A stretch of DNA of 64,000 nucleotides from Picochlorum sp. 'celeri' (lineage: Eukaryota > Chlorophyta > Trebouxiophyceae). The notes under the pieces were generated by a model that did no database searches, was not told the DNA's origin, and saw nothing but the letters and a program-made list of their open reading frames with translations. The translations under genes were made by a program, and so were the position numbers. The stretch spans positions 248,001 through 312,000 of the forward strand of contig JAACMV010000010.1 in the NCBI GenBank assembly GCA_010909725.1, given 5' to 3'. Shown here in pieces: positions 54,299 to 64,000 of this stretch. Each line of letters opens with the position of its first letter. Within the stretch, counting starts at the first letter, position 1.

Positions 54299-56380
54299 TT
54301 ACACTGGAGTGTGACTTTGGGATGACCAAGCTCCAGAGAAGAAGGGATCCCACAAGAGGCTCTCTGCACTGTCAGCCTTTGCTGCAGCATTTTTGAAATC
54401 TAAGAGCATTTTCTTCTCGCTATTTTTCATAGATTTCGGGCATCTATGACTAGATATGATTTCAGCAAGATAATGCAGCCATGTCGCATTTGTTGCTGGG
54501 GCAAAGTCAGACCATTTCTTGACACACCTCCTCATGCTACGATATGCTTCTGCCTGTGGATCACCCAAAGGACCATTGAAAATTTCGGGATCAGTTGCAA
54601 GGTCAGAATAGGCGACCTCTCCGTCTTTTGTCTTGAGCCTTGAAAGTGTGAAATCGATCAATGTTACTCTCACGCCTGCACATGCTACTGAGATGTCAAC
54701 ATCCCTCAGCTTGTAATGCATATCATTTGTACCATCTCGTCTGATCAAGATATTTCCCCAGTGAAGATCTCTATGCTCAAACTGACATGCTTCCTCGGCG
54801 ACTGTTAGAGTCAGTGAGACCTGAAGAAGAATAGATTTGACCTCGTCAAATGAGCGAGGTACAAAGTGTTCCAGGTCTGTACCTCCGTTTGCAACAACGA
54901 AAACCACATAGAGCTGATCGTCACCAAAGATATCCACTGGCTCGTTCTCTGAATTATGTATTTTGTCCCATCGATGCCATTCTTTTGCCAAGATGTCCGA
55001 GTACTTTCCTTTGCACACGCCAATACCAAATGTTTCTACAAATCCAGAGGTGACATTGCTAGATGATGATCTGAGTTTAGAAAGTTCCAACGTCACAGCA
55101 GCCTCGCCAAGCACTTCTTCTGCTTTCTTCTGAGCCTCACCATTGATTAACGTTGTGCCCTCCATCGGAACAATCTTGAAAACGATATCATCTGCAGCAA
55201 ATGCTTCCCCAAAAGTTCCCTCACCAATCTTTTTCACCATGGACAGATCAACATGCTTTCCTAACAAATCATCCATAGACATGGTAGCATGTATATCTGT
55301 ATTTTGACCACAAAGACTCAAAAGCTGCTGAATGGGAAGCATTGACGAGAGATCAACTGGTTCCTGTATCCGAAGCTTTTCTTCAAATGTATCTTCGAGG
55401 CTAGGTGTCATCAAAGGATCTTTGCCATGCTCGTCGCGGATTTCTCCCATGATCTTTTGGATGTCTGCATCAATTTCGGCATCCTGACTCTCCGTGATGG
55501 TGTATATGCCATCATTCTTCTCAGCATGGTCCTTCCTGGGAGTCTCCACACTGTGAAAGTCCAAATATTTCTTGTCCATATTGTACACACACTCTTCAGA
55601 TTTCCTTCCAGTCTTCATCAGGCTTCCTCTCTTATGCAACCAACCAAGAGCATCCTGAAGACCCAGAGATACCCTCCCCAACACTGAACTTTTCCTCCTA
55701 GAAAGCCGTGATGCACCAGCACTTTGCCTAGCCCTCGCAGTTCGTATTTCAAGAGGCGAATCAATGGATTTACCTTGGACATCTTGCGATTTTTGTTGCT
55801 GCTGGAACGGAGATGGAGTTTCAGCACTCAGCTCAAAAGCGTCAATCTGCACATACACCAATATTCATCAGAAAAAACAAACAAATCACATGCTCACGAG
55901 AGCAACCGTCATCCCACCTCAGCGTACTGCTCCTTCATCATACTTAAATAATTCGCGACCCGTATGGCATGCTTTTTACCCTTGCCCTTCCTCCAGGCTC
56001 CAGGATTCACAACCATGGCATCCTTCTGCACAGCAATTTCCTCCTTCTTCTTCTTCTTCTTGTCAGAATCATTCTCCCTCAAAGCAGCCTGTACTTTCAG
56101 CTCAGCCTTTGCTCCATGGACAGCATTCTCCTTCCCTTTTCCTCTCTGGCCCTGCACCACAAGAGAAGAGAAAAGAGGGTAACAACCTGCCTCTTCATCC
56201 AGAGAAGAAGCTTTCCACGTACCTTTCTCCGACGCTGGAATGTAATAAGATTCTCTTCCTTATCCTGCATATCATGAATACGTATCCAGAAAGTACAAGA
56301 ACCGTTCTGTTGAACAGCGTCATGAATTCTAAACAAACAAGCGACACTGTGTGCCCAATACCCCACAAACGTACCGACAT
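54299..56380 (-). CDS. HASPIN: Haspin histone H3-Thr3 kinase
   Basis: Exons 56380-56375, 56264-56223, 56151-55918 and 55846-54299 (introns 110, 71, 71 bp, all phase 0) give 609 residues. Exon 1 is only ATG TCG before donor GTACGT; exon 2 adds DKEENLITFQRRRK. The N-terminal third is basic and disordered. The junction of exons 3 and 4 reads MMKEQYAEIDAFELSAETPSP. The kinase domain covers about 290-600: KIGEGTFGEAFAADD, catalytic HRDLHWGNILIRR, and LIDFTLSRL, the haspin-specific DYT/DFT in place of DFG. Haspin marks mitotic centromeres for Aurora B recruitment. The kinase call is firm; the first two exons rest on splice phase. Confidence 0.9.
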
Positions 56381-56572
56381 GTTGAAGAATCATCTATTTT
56401 ATGTATTAAATACTGGAATAATGCCCTGACAGGATCGTATCCATCAGTCTGCAAAGTGGCGCCCTGATGAAGTCGTTGCAACCGACCGACCATGCATCGA
56501 TGCTCAGAATGTCACACATCATTCCTTCAATATACCCCGATTGGAGCATATTTTATTATTTCTTAGATAAAT

Positions 56573-57260
56573 ATGGCACCACGCAAGCAACAAAAGAGAA
56601 AGGATGCAGGAGGAGAAGAATTCACGTTGGATTTTGTTCAGGGTCCGTTAACTGGGAGTTCGATCACAAAGAAGGGGAAAACATTCCGTATAGGCAGAAA
56701 TAAATCAAGTAAGTTACAAATTAAGGATTCGACAGTGTCTGAGAAGCATGGGGAGCTGGTATATAAGGATTCGTGTTGGCAGATTCGGGACTTGGGGAGT
56801 AGTAACGGCACGGCAGTTGATGGAATAGAGTTAGAGGAGAGCGGAGGATACACAAAACTCAGTAATGGTTCGAAGATACGATTTGGGGAGGATACAGTCG
56901 CGGTGTTTGTTATTCATAGTGCTGAAGAGGTGCAACAGCAGAAGAAAGAAAAGGTGACGACACCAGTAAATACAAATCCTACCCAGGTGGAGGATCCAGC
57001 TCCTGATGTTGAACAGACAGAGGTAGAAAACGAGCAGAAACAATCGTTAGAGGAAGAACAGTTCACTGTCTTGGACTACATTGAGAAGGAGTGTGCTGGT
57101 TTGGAAAGCATGATACGGGTATGTCTTGTCATTTCTATGGGAGCCGCATCACATCGTCATTATGAAAATTATGCCTATACTGCAGGATAAAGGAACCATG
57201 CTGGCCAATCAGCTACGAGAAACGTGGCAATCAGAGAAGAAGAGACTGCTTTCAATGTGA
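56573..57260 (+). CDS. FHA-domain protein
   Basis: Exons 56573-57118 and 57186-57260 (67-bp intron) give 206 residues. A basic start (MAPRKQQKRKD) precedes a forkhead-associated domain at about 18-115: FRIGRNKSSKLQIKDSTVSEKHGEL (key residues GR, S and SxxH) and DLGSSNGTAVDG. An acidic Gln/Glu stretch follows, then a helical tail VLDYIEKECAGLESMIRDKG to ETWQSEKKRLLSM. FHA domains bind phosphothreonine; no partner can be assigned. Divergent from haspin (192 bp), convergent with bL12 (26 bp between stops). Confidence 0.85.
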
Positions 57261-57286
57261 TGATGACATGTTATACGTATAATACA

Positions 57287-57910
57287 TTATTCTAGACTAA
57301 TTTGCCCACCAGCAGCTTCCAGTTTCGCTTTCAACTCTTCTGCATCTTCCTTGCTAAGCCCTTCCTTGATGACTGCTGGAGATCCTTCAACAAGCTCTTT
57401 AGCCTCCTTGAGTCCCAAATCAGTGATTGCTCTAACTTCCTTGATCACTTTAATCTTCGAGGAGGCATCGAACCCACTCAACTTGACGGTGAAATCCGTT
57501 TTCTCTTCTTGGGCTGCTCCAGCACCAGCATCAGCAGCCGGAGCAGCAGCTGGAACTGCACCTGCTGCTGCTGGCATGGCAAATCCCATTGGCATCCCTC
57601 CACCCTGGATGTTCAATCGCTTCCTCAGAACTTCCGTCAAATCACTTACTTCCAGCATATTGAGCTCAGTTATACGATCTGCCAGCTCTAATACCTTGGG
57701 GTCGGTAACCTCGCGCTCCTCTGCTTCCTCAGACGCACAGGAAGTCCTAGTGAAGGAACGAGCCCCATCCACCTGTCCACAGCCAAATCGCAACAGGTTT
57801 TTATAATTGACTACGTTAGATGATGATTCAATGCATCCAATCGAACTACGTCCGGATTGCTCAAGAGTGGACAAATGCCACAGGCGGCAAGCTAGAGTTC
57901 TACCGCGCAT
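57287..57910 (-). CDS. Mitochondrial ribosomal protein bL12m
   Basis: Single exon, 207 residues. An Arg/Ser-rich presequence of about 55 residues precedes the L7/L12 N-terminal dimer domain ([24 protein letters not shown]), an Ala/Gly/Pro hinge (about 110-135) and the C-terminal factor-binding domain ([48 protein letters not shown]). [14 protein letters not shown] and the hinge length are closer to mitochondrial than to plastid L12, but plastid targeting is not excluded. It recruits translation GTPases. Confidence 0.88.
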   Translation of the reverse strand: MRGRTLACRLWHLSTLEQSGRSSIGCIESSSNVVNYKNLLRFGCGQVDGARSFTRTSCASEEAEEREVTDPKVLELADRITELNMLEVSDLTEVLRKRLNIQGGGMPMGFAMPAAAGAVPAAAPAADAGAGAAQEEKTDFTVKLSGFDASSKIKVIKEVRAITDLGLKEAKELVEGSPAVIKEGLSKEDAEELKAKLEAAGGQISLE

Positions 57911-58241
57911 ACTTGTACCAGAGGATCCTTCACGATGGTAGTATACCAGATTTCTTCTTGCAATTCTCTGAAGCGTATATGGTGGACAGCATCAACGTGG
58001 ATCTTTTTGCTTTCTGTCCAGAGAGCTAAAAAAAACCATCTGGATTGTCGATAGTAATTTCCCATCAAAGGAGAGATTTCATAGGACAGGTTTGTTTGAT
58101 TGGCGTTTTCTCCTGTTATCCGAACATTGACATCGAGGCACTCTGGCACGTTGTTATATTTCATCACAATTTCTTTATAATTCATTTGGTTTCAGAAGAG
58201 TAAAGTATATCGATAGACTCTGAAATCTGGCGGATACGACC
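57911..58241. promoter_or_regulatory. Shared upstream region, bL12 and FtsZ
   Basis: 331 bp between divergent organelle-protein genes. Text at about 58062 (CCCATCAAAGGAGAGATTTC) resembles that upstream of FAD6. A minus frame at 58185-57892 overlaps the bL12 start and is regarded as chance. Confidence 0.35.
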
Positions 58242-59771
58242 ATGTCCTTGAGACCAGTTTCCCAAGTACGATCCCAGTGGATACCACAGCAGGCAGGGAC
58301 GCTTTGTGGGGCAATTAGTTGCAACCCAATTACTTTTTCTCAATCAAGATTTCGTAACTGTCAACGCGGATCGGAGAGCGCACCAAGGAAATATACTTTG
58401 CGGTGCGCTGCAAGTGGTGAATCTGAGGACCCAGTAGCAGATGTGACACCGCGGGCTGTTTCATCGGCCAGTGAGATTGGCGGAGCAGCTTCCATCAAGG
58501 TATGTACATGTTCTATCTGGGTGGAACCAGGGGACTATTATTGTGCATTGCTGACGTATGGGTGTGTGTACAGGTGCTTGGAGTTGGAGGAGGAGGATCA
58601 AATGCTGTCAATCGAATGTTTTCCACAGACAGTATTGTTGGGGTAGACTTTTTGATCATGAATACTGATGCACAAGCCTTGGAGACATCACCTGTTGAGG
58701 CTGGGAATAAATTTCAGATCGGGGACAAATTAACCAGGGGGCTGGGAGCAGGAGGCAACCCAATGGTGGGACAGAAGGCTGCTCAGGAGAGTAAAGCGCT
58801 GATTCAGGAAGCTGTGGCAGGATCTGATATGGTCTTTATAACGGTATGTCGCGATTAGTGTGGAATTCTGGTGCATGTTGGGTGAGTGCTGTGCATACTA
58901 TTGCTTCTTCTTTTCTGTGAACGTAGGCTGGAATGGGTGGAGGAACTGGTAGTGGTGCGGCCCCTGTTGTGGCAGGTATTGCGAAAAGTTTGGGGATCTT
59001 GACAGTAGCTATTGTGACAACCCCATTTTCATTTGAGGGTCGCCTTCGAAGGCAGCAAGCACTTGAGGCTATTGAGGAACTCAGAAAGTCCGTCGACACA
59101 TTGATTATTATTCCAAATGATAAACTTTTGGAGACTGTGGATTCTAATTTGCCCATGACAGAGGCATTTAGGGCAGCTGATGATGTGTTGCGATCTGGTG
59201 TGAGGGGCATCTCTGATATCATCACAGTTCCTGGCCTTGTGAATGTCGATTTTGCTGATGTCAAGGCCATTATGCTGGGAGCGGGGACTTCGTTGATGGG
59301 AGAGGGAAGAGCGTCAGGCAAAACTCGTGCTCGTGATGCAGCACTGGCAGCGCTTTCCTCTCCGCTTTTGGATGTAGGTGTCGAGAGGGCAACTGGTATT
59401 GTTTGGAATATTACTGGACCTCCTGATATGAGTTTATTCGAGGTATGTTTGATACACAAAGTACTGTCTCAATTGATTGTGAATTGACGGGCATTTCATT
59501 GATGTAGGTAAATGAGGCAGCAGAAATCATCTATGAATTGGTCGACCCTCAGGCCAACTTGATTTTCGGTGCAGTGGTGGACCCCAAGATGAGCCAGGAA
59601 GTCCACATTACTTTGATTGCGACAGGATTCGGCAAGAATCAAGAGAGTGCATCCCGCCAGTCTTCATCAGTGCCCCAAGCACCTGAGCCACAAAGGCCAA
59701 TAGTTGAGAGACCATCTGGCTCGTCATCACCAATCAAAGTACCTGATTTCCTAAGAAGGCAGCAAAATTAA
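58242..59771 (+). CDS. FTSZ: Plastid division protein FtsZ
   Basis: Exons 58242-58499, 58574-58843, 58927-59442 and 59508-59771 (introns 74, 83, 65 bp, all phase 0) give 435 residues. A transit peptide of about 60 residues ends near LRCAAS. The tubulin-like GTPase core begins [15 protein letters not shown]; the GTP-binding signature [16 protein letters not shown] is split off by an intron just upstream. [30 protein letters not shown] and [11 protein letters not shown] complete the fold. The C-terminal core peptide [11 protein letters not shown] is kept, as in cyanobacterial FtsZ and the plant FtsZ2 class, so ARC6-type tethering is plausible. FtsZ forms the inner plastid division ring. Confidence 0.95.
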
Positions 59772-59931
59772 TGGCCGATAAATCTATGTATACTTGCGCA
59801 AGTTTGACTACTTCTGACCATTTGTAACGAAACTCTGTTTGACCTCTAATCTCCCTCATCTGACCTGTGAGAGTGGCCCGTCAGGCTGATTTCATAACTC
59901 ATTATCAAAATTCCGTTTCACCTCATCCACA

Positions 59932-61666
59932 ATGATACAGCCAAGTCTCCAATACAAAAATGTACAGTGCAGATCTCTTCGCCAGGACAGGGCAAGCTGT
60001 CAACTGAGCACCAAGCCAGCCACAAAAAGAGATATGAAGGCCGTCATAGTTGGTGGGGGCATCTCAGGGCTATTATCCGCACACATATTGGCTACATACT
60101 GCGATTCTATTGTAATGATTGATAAAGATGAACTTTTGACTGCTCCAAGGGTTGGATGGAACCCATTATCTGAAGTGAGTATAAATATCTGATGAATGGG
60201 ACGGTGATTTTCAAGATGTAACAAGTCGTAATTTATATACAGAGTCTTTCTTGGAGGCGAGGAGTCCCACAGATTTGCCAACCACATCAATTGACGGCTG
60301 GAGGAGCGATGGCTTTGGATTACCTCCTTCCTGGGTTCCATGATGAAGTTGTCTCTTTGGGTGGCATCGATCTTGATCTTGGACAGCAGGTGCATTACTT
60401 TGACCATCACGATGTATACCCAAGATTCAAGTCTAATTTACGTGGTTTAGGGGTGAGTAGGCCCTTTCTGGAACAATGTTTGAGGGATAGAGTTTTTGCT
60501 GAGCATGAAGGCAAGTTGGTCTTCATGCAAGATGCTATGAAAGACATAACCATGGATGATCATCAGGTTTCAGGGATACTATTGGAGAGTGGAAAATATT
60601 TAAAATGTGACATATGCATTGACGCATCTGGAAGAAGTTCTATACTTCCAAAGCTACTGCGCAAGAAAGGACTCCAGGGACCGGAGAAAGAATCAGTTGA
60701 TGCGAGGATCAAGTCAGCCAGCAGATTGGTCTGCATGCCTGATGACTTCAAAGAAGTGCGCACCTATGTTCGATAATGATAACGTCAAAATTTCATTTAA
60801 AACTAACTTTTTTCGCGCAGGATTGGAGGTTGCTGGTGATCAAGAGTCTCCCTGATGGCACCAAAGGTGGTAGCCTGTTGCCAATGGAAGGGAATGTATG
60901 GCAAGTGACCCTGGCCGAGGCAGGAAGAAAGGAGGATATTCCAATGACAGATGAAGGATTCTTATCTTTCTGTAAAAGTTTACCGGATAAAACGATGTAT
61001 GAGGCATTAAAAGCATCGAAGCCGATAACAAAGGTGATGAAGTACCAGGCAATGAGAAATGAGAGGCTCTTGTACAATGAGATTCTACTCCCTGAAGGTT
61101 TACTGCCTGTCGGAGACTCGATCCAGAGGTTGAACCCCATTTACGGTCAGGTAAAACACTGAAGTAATGTGAGCACATTAATGCGATCAAAATGAGGATA
61201 ACGCTATTCTGTTGCTGTAGGGCATGACTGCTGCAGCCCAAGGCATTATTCTATTATCCGAATGCCTGGATGAGTCTCAGACAGCAAGCACGAATCAAGA
61301 TTTTCTCTCTAAAGCATCACATTTGTACTTGAAAAGGATTTTTAAACACCTTGAAGAGTCTTGGAAGCTTGCAACTGCTTCTGATTTGAGGTGTGGAATG
61401 ATTATTGTCAATGAAATCCTTAAAACAAGTCCTGATTCTCCACGTATCAATCATGCAGATTCCCTGACACAATTTGCCATGGAGTGAAATCCAACGAAAT
61501 TTCAAACATAGATAAATATATCACAGACAAGCTGTTGAGCCAAGCACAGAAGGATCCCAAACTGTACCAAAAGCTCCTTGAAGTAGCCCACTTTGTTAAA
61601 CCTGCAAAAGAACTCCTGTTGGACCCATACGTATGGTATATCATCACCAAAAGATTGATTGATTAA
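59932..61666 (+). CDS. FAD-dependent monooxygenase-like protein, substrate unknown
   Basis: Exons 59932-60174, 60243-60755, 60821-61150, 61221-61390 and 61459-61666 (introns 68, 65, 70, 68 bp) give 487 residues. A presequence-like N-terminus (about 34 residues) precedes the dinucleotide fold MKAVIVGGGISGLLSAHIL and MIDKDEL. RRGVPQICQPHQLTAGGAMALDYLLPGF is the RGVPQ-H family hallmark of group A-like flavoprotein oxygenases; CDICIDASGRSS and LPVGDSIQRLNPIYGQGMTAA (GD motif, FAD ribityl contact) follow. The last splice shifts frame to give FPDTICHGVKSNEISN and the true stop. The stop lies 5 bp from that of MTR4 on the other strand. Confidence 0.85.
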
Positions 61667-61671
61667 GCTCT

Positions 61672-64000
61672 CTAAATGTATAATGAGGCAGCAAATGGAA
61701 GGCCTTTTCGAATGCTCTCTTTGCTCTTTCTGAATCTCTCAGAGAGGCCAGTGTCACCAACCACCTGTGCTGCTAGATCCAAGCTATCCATTAGCTCGTA
61801 TAGTCTCCTTAATGCCCTATATTAATTTACTCATATATGAAAAGATTTCTGATTTTGCAAGCAGGTAAAATGCAACTCTGGTAATCCAACGCACCTAACA
61901 ATGCTACCTTCAAACACATCGGTGGCATCGCACACCGTTTGAAAAGGCATTCCTTTGCTCCACAGATAGACGACCTCCATGAGAGTCGGTCGAAACTGAT
62001 CTACATACTTATCCTCTACACAGCAGTATGAAAATATAGTTACTATTATGTAGGACAAGATGCCAGGTCAACTTATGTGAACATACTATCCAATTCCATT
62101 TCTAGCTTGCATTCTGTTGATACATTGAATATATGGTCTGCAACCTGTCTCAGCCTCACAAGCGCATTACTCAGTCGAAGCGGCAATTTTGGACTCCCCT
62201 GCATGAAATAGAAAATGTATATACGATGGAGTATTTTGATTTTCCAGCTTCCAATCTTGCTGTCATACCTGAGAATTTTCCACTGGCACCATGCATGATA
62301 GAAGTGAGGCCAATTCATGCTCATCTAGTGAGCCAAAAGTCCCGTCAAACATGAGCTCTGTGATCAGAAGTTCATCACCTGTATCAATTTGACTAGCCGC
62401 CCTACCTTTCAAGGTCACTGTGTCATCTTCATCAATGTGACCAAGTTTACGAAGAACGTCTTTCCTTTGTTTGAATTCCTCTTCAAACTTTTTTAGTGGG
62501 GATCTAGATATCTCAAGCTCTTTCTTTGACGCAATGTTCTGCAGTTGTGCTGCTTCTCTTAACTGTACTGAAAGACCCTGCCCATATTTCTCCTGCAAGT
62601 GTTGGAATATATTGTCAGTGTATCGATTACTCATGAGGAATGGTATCACCTGCCACACCTCTAAAATTTCTATTCGAGAAGCTACTTGCTTCTCCTCATC
62701 TAAGATCTTTTCTAACTCTTTGGTATCTCTCTCAACCACATTGAAATCTGCCAAAGGATCTAACTGAGGTAGCTTTTGAGCAGGGTATTTGCTCATAAGA
62801 GACTTCAAAGTATTCTTGACGCTCTTTTTCGCCTTTATATCCTTCAAATTAGAGGGAAGCGTGATTCTCAGACAACTGATTTCAGAAATGCTAGGCAGAG
62901 GAACAGGAACTACAAGCATTGAGCTACGTGTATCCTCAAAAGAGCAGGGAAATGTTGAATTTCCATCAATGGCACAACACAGCATAACGTCTGCTACATA
63001 ATTCTTTGGATCTGAAATTTGAGAATCCTCGATCCTTCGCAATCGAAGAAGAACCCCATAATGCCAGTCTGTATCACCAGCATATACCCTGACAATCCTA
63101 CCTGGGCGGAGAAGATGCAAGCAAGCATTTGGATTCAAAAGATAGCCCATTTTTCTTTTCTGAACTTCCCTAAAAAGCCTTTGATTCTCAGTAAACTCTT
63201 CAATCTCCTCTTGGGATAGAGTCAGTGCTTTTGCCTTTTCTCTGATACTGTCTACCTCACTCTGTATGTTTGGCACCGCCTGCTCATGCTGAAACTGTTG
63301 GAAAGACTTTGAAATGACATATTCCATATCATCTTTTCTACCCAAAGATCTGCTTCTAATTAGATTCAGCAACGTGTAATAGGACAATTTGAATGATGAG
63401 TTCAAACGAGATGCTTCACCCTTGAGCATCTCCTTGCAGTCAGCCTTTGTCAAATTCTGATCAATCATCAACATGGTAAAACCACGGTCGTCTTTTCCTC
63501 TTCGCCCAGCTCTACCACTCATTTGAATATACTCACCACTAGACAGTGGTCGTGTCATCTGACCATCCCACTTGGTTAAAGATGTGAAAACAACAGTTTT
63601 GGCAGGCATGTTCAAGCCCATGGCAAATGTTTCTGTCGAGAAGAGACACTTGACCAAGTTCTCTTGAAATAACAATTCAACTATTTCTTTAAGAATCGGT
63701 AAAAGTCCAGAATGGTGAACTCCTACGCCTCTCAGGAGCATAGGTAGCATCGATTCAATACAAGGCAAGTTTCTATCCTGCTCATCTAGACACTGCAGAG
63801 CAGCATCAAATATGCTCTGGACAGCCGCCTTCTCTTCTTCTGAGTTCAAATCAATCAAATCATCTGGTTCATCACTCTTTTGCTTTTTCTTTTGCGGACA
63901 TGCAATAAATTGCGCATAGGCTTCACATTCCCTTCTGCTAAAACTAAAAACAATGCAAGGATATAATTCTCTATTCTTGAGCACTAAAATGAGTCTTCTG
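61672..64000 (-). CDS. MTR4: Exosome-associated DExH RNA helicase MTR4, 5' part outside window
   Basis: Visible exons 64000-62269, 62198-62087, 62015-61895 and 61816-61672 (introns 70, 71, 78 bp) give about 703 codons from the middle to the end. The frame is open at the right edge: RRLILVLKNRELYPCIVFSFSRRECEAYA (here abbreviated) is the second RecA domain. ALNMPAKTV-type text GLNMPAKTVVFTSL, QMSGRAGRRGKDDRG and the arch/KOW region with VRVYAGDTDWHYGVLL follow. The ratchet and helical domains end with DVFEGSIVRALRRL and PFAASLYI, the Mtr4/Ski2 C-terminus. MTR4 over SKI2 is favoured by KGRAASQI and DVFEGSIVR. It feeds nuclear RNAs to the exosome. Confidence 0.92.

Noticed and set aside
57892..58185. 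97-codon minus-strand frame upstream of bL12
   Set aside because: Overlaps the bL12 N-terminus in another frame and matches no family.

Overview
The window is gene-dense nuclear DNA of a photosynthetic eukaryote with a primary-type plastid, most likely a small green alga. Evidence: eukaryotic genes with short GT-AG introns (58 placed, mostly 61-90 bp, donors usually GTATGT or GTACGT); plastid proteins with simple transit peptides and no preceding signal peptide (DXS, FtsZ, FAD6-type desaturase, an S1-domain protein); plant-type MSH1 with a GIY-YIG tail; an RWP-RK factor; and TGTAA, the green-algal polyadenylation motif, shortly after many stop codons. The lineage call is inference; I do not name a genus.

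Forty-two protein genes were placed, many needing exon joining. 1-16 kb: a Pth2-like protein running off the left edge, SPB4 helicase, a secreted sequon-repeat protein, DCC1, TAF6, eL28, a hotdog thioesterase, a luminal cytochrome b5, a secreted amine oxidase, VPS26, COQ5 and a beta-barrel-like protein. 16-33.6 kb: peroxisomal MFP, MSH1, PP1, an ankyrin protein, an LpxC homologue lacking metal ligands, RPAIN, MOCS1A/CNX2, MSH2, a 109-residue unknown and PIG-C. 33.7-46.5 kb: PP6, CUL4, S1 protein, FAD6, UTP15, DXS, RWP-RK. 46.6-64 kb: WBP11, mitoferrin, uS3, U1A/U2B'', SPF30, eS25, eL30, haspin, an FHA protein, mitochondrial bL12, FtsZ, an FAD monooxygenase and MTR4 (5' end beyond the right edge).

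The genes do not form one pathway. Loose themes are genome maintenance (DCC1, MSH1, MSH2, RPAIN, CUL4, haspin), ribosome production and RNA processing (SPB4, UTP15, MTR4, uS3, eS25, eL28, eL30, WBP11, SPF30, U2B''), and organelle function. Packing is extreme: convergent stop codons lie as little as 5 bp apart, and neighbours share promoters or 3' signals.

Most notable: two enzyme families present as apparent pseudoenzymes (Pth2-like, LpxC-like); four genes whose ATG is its own exon, split off by an unusually long first intron; a perfect 12-bp stem-loop in an eS25 intron; a palindrome that gives both convergent neighbours a TGTAA signal; and a secreted protein with precisely spaced N-glycosylation sequons.
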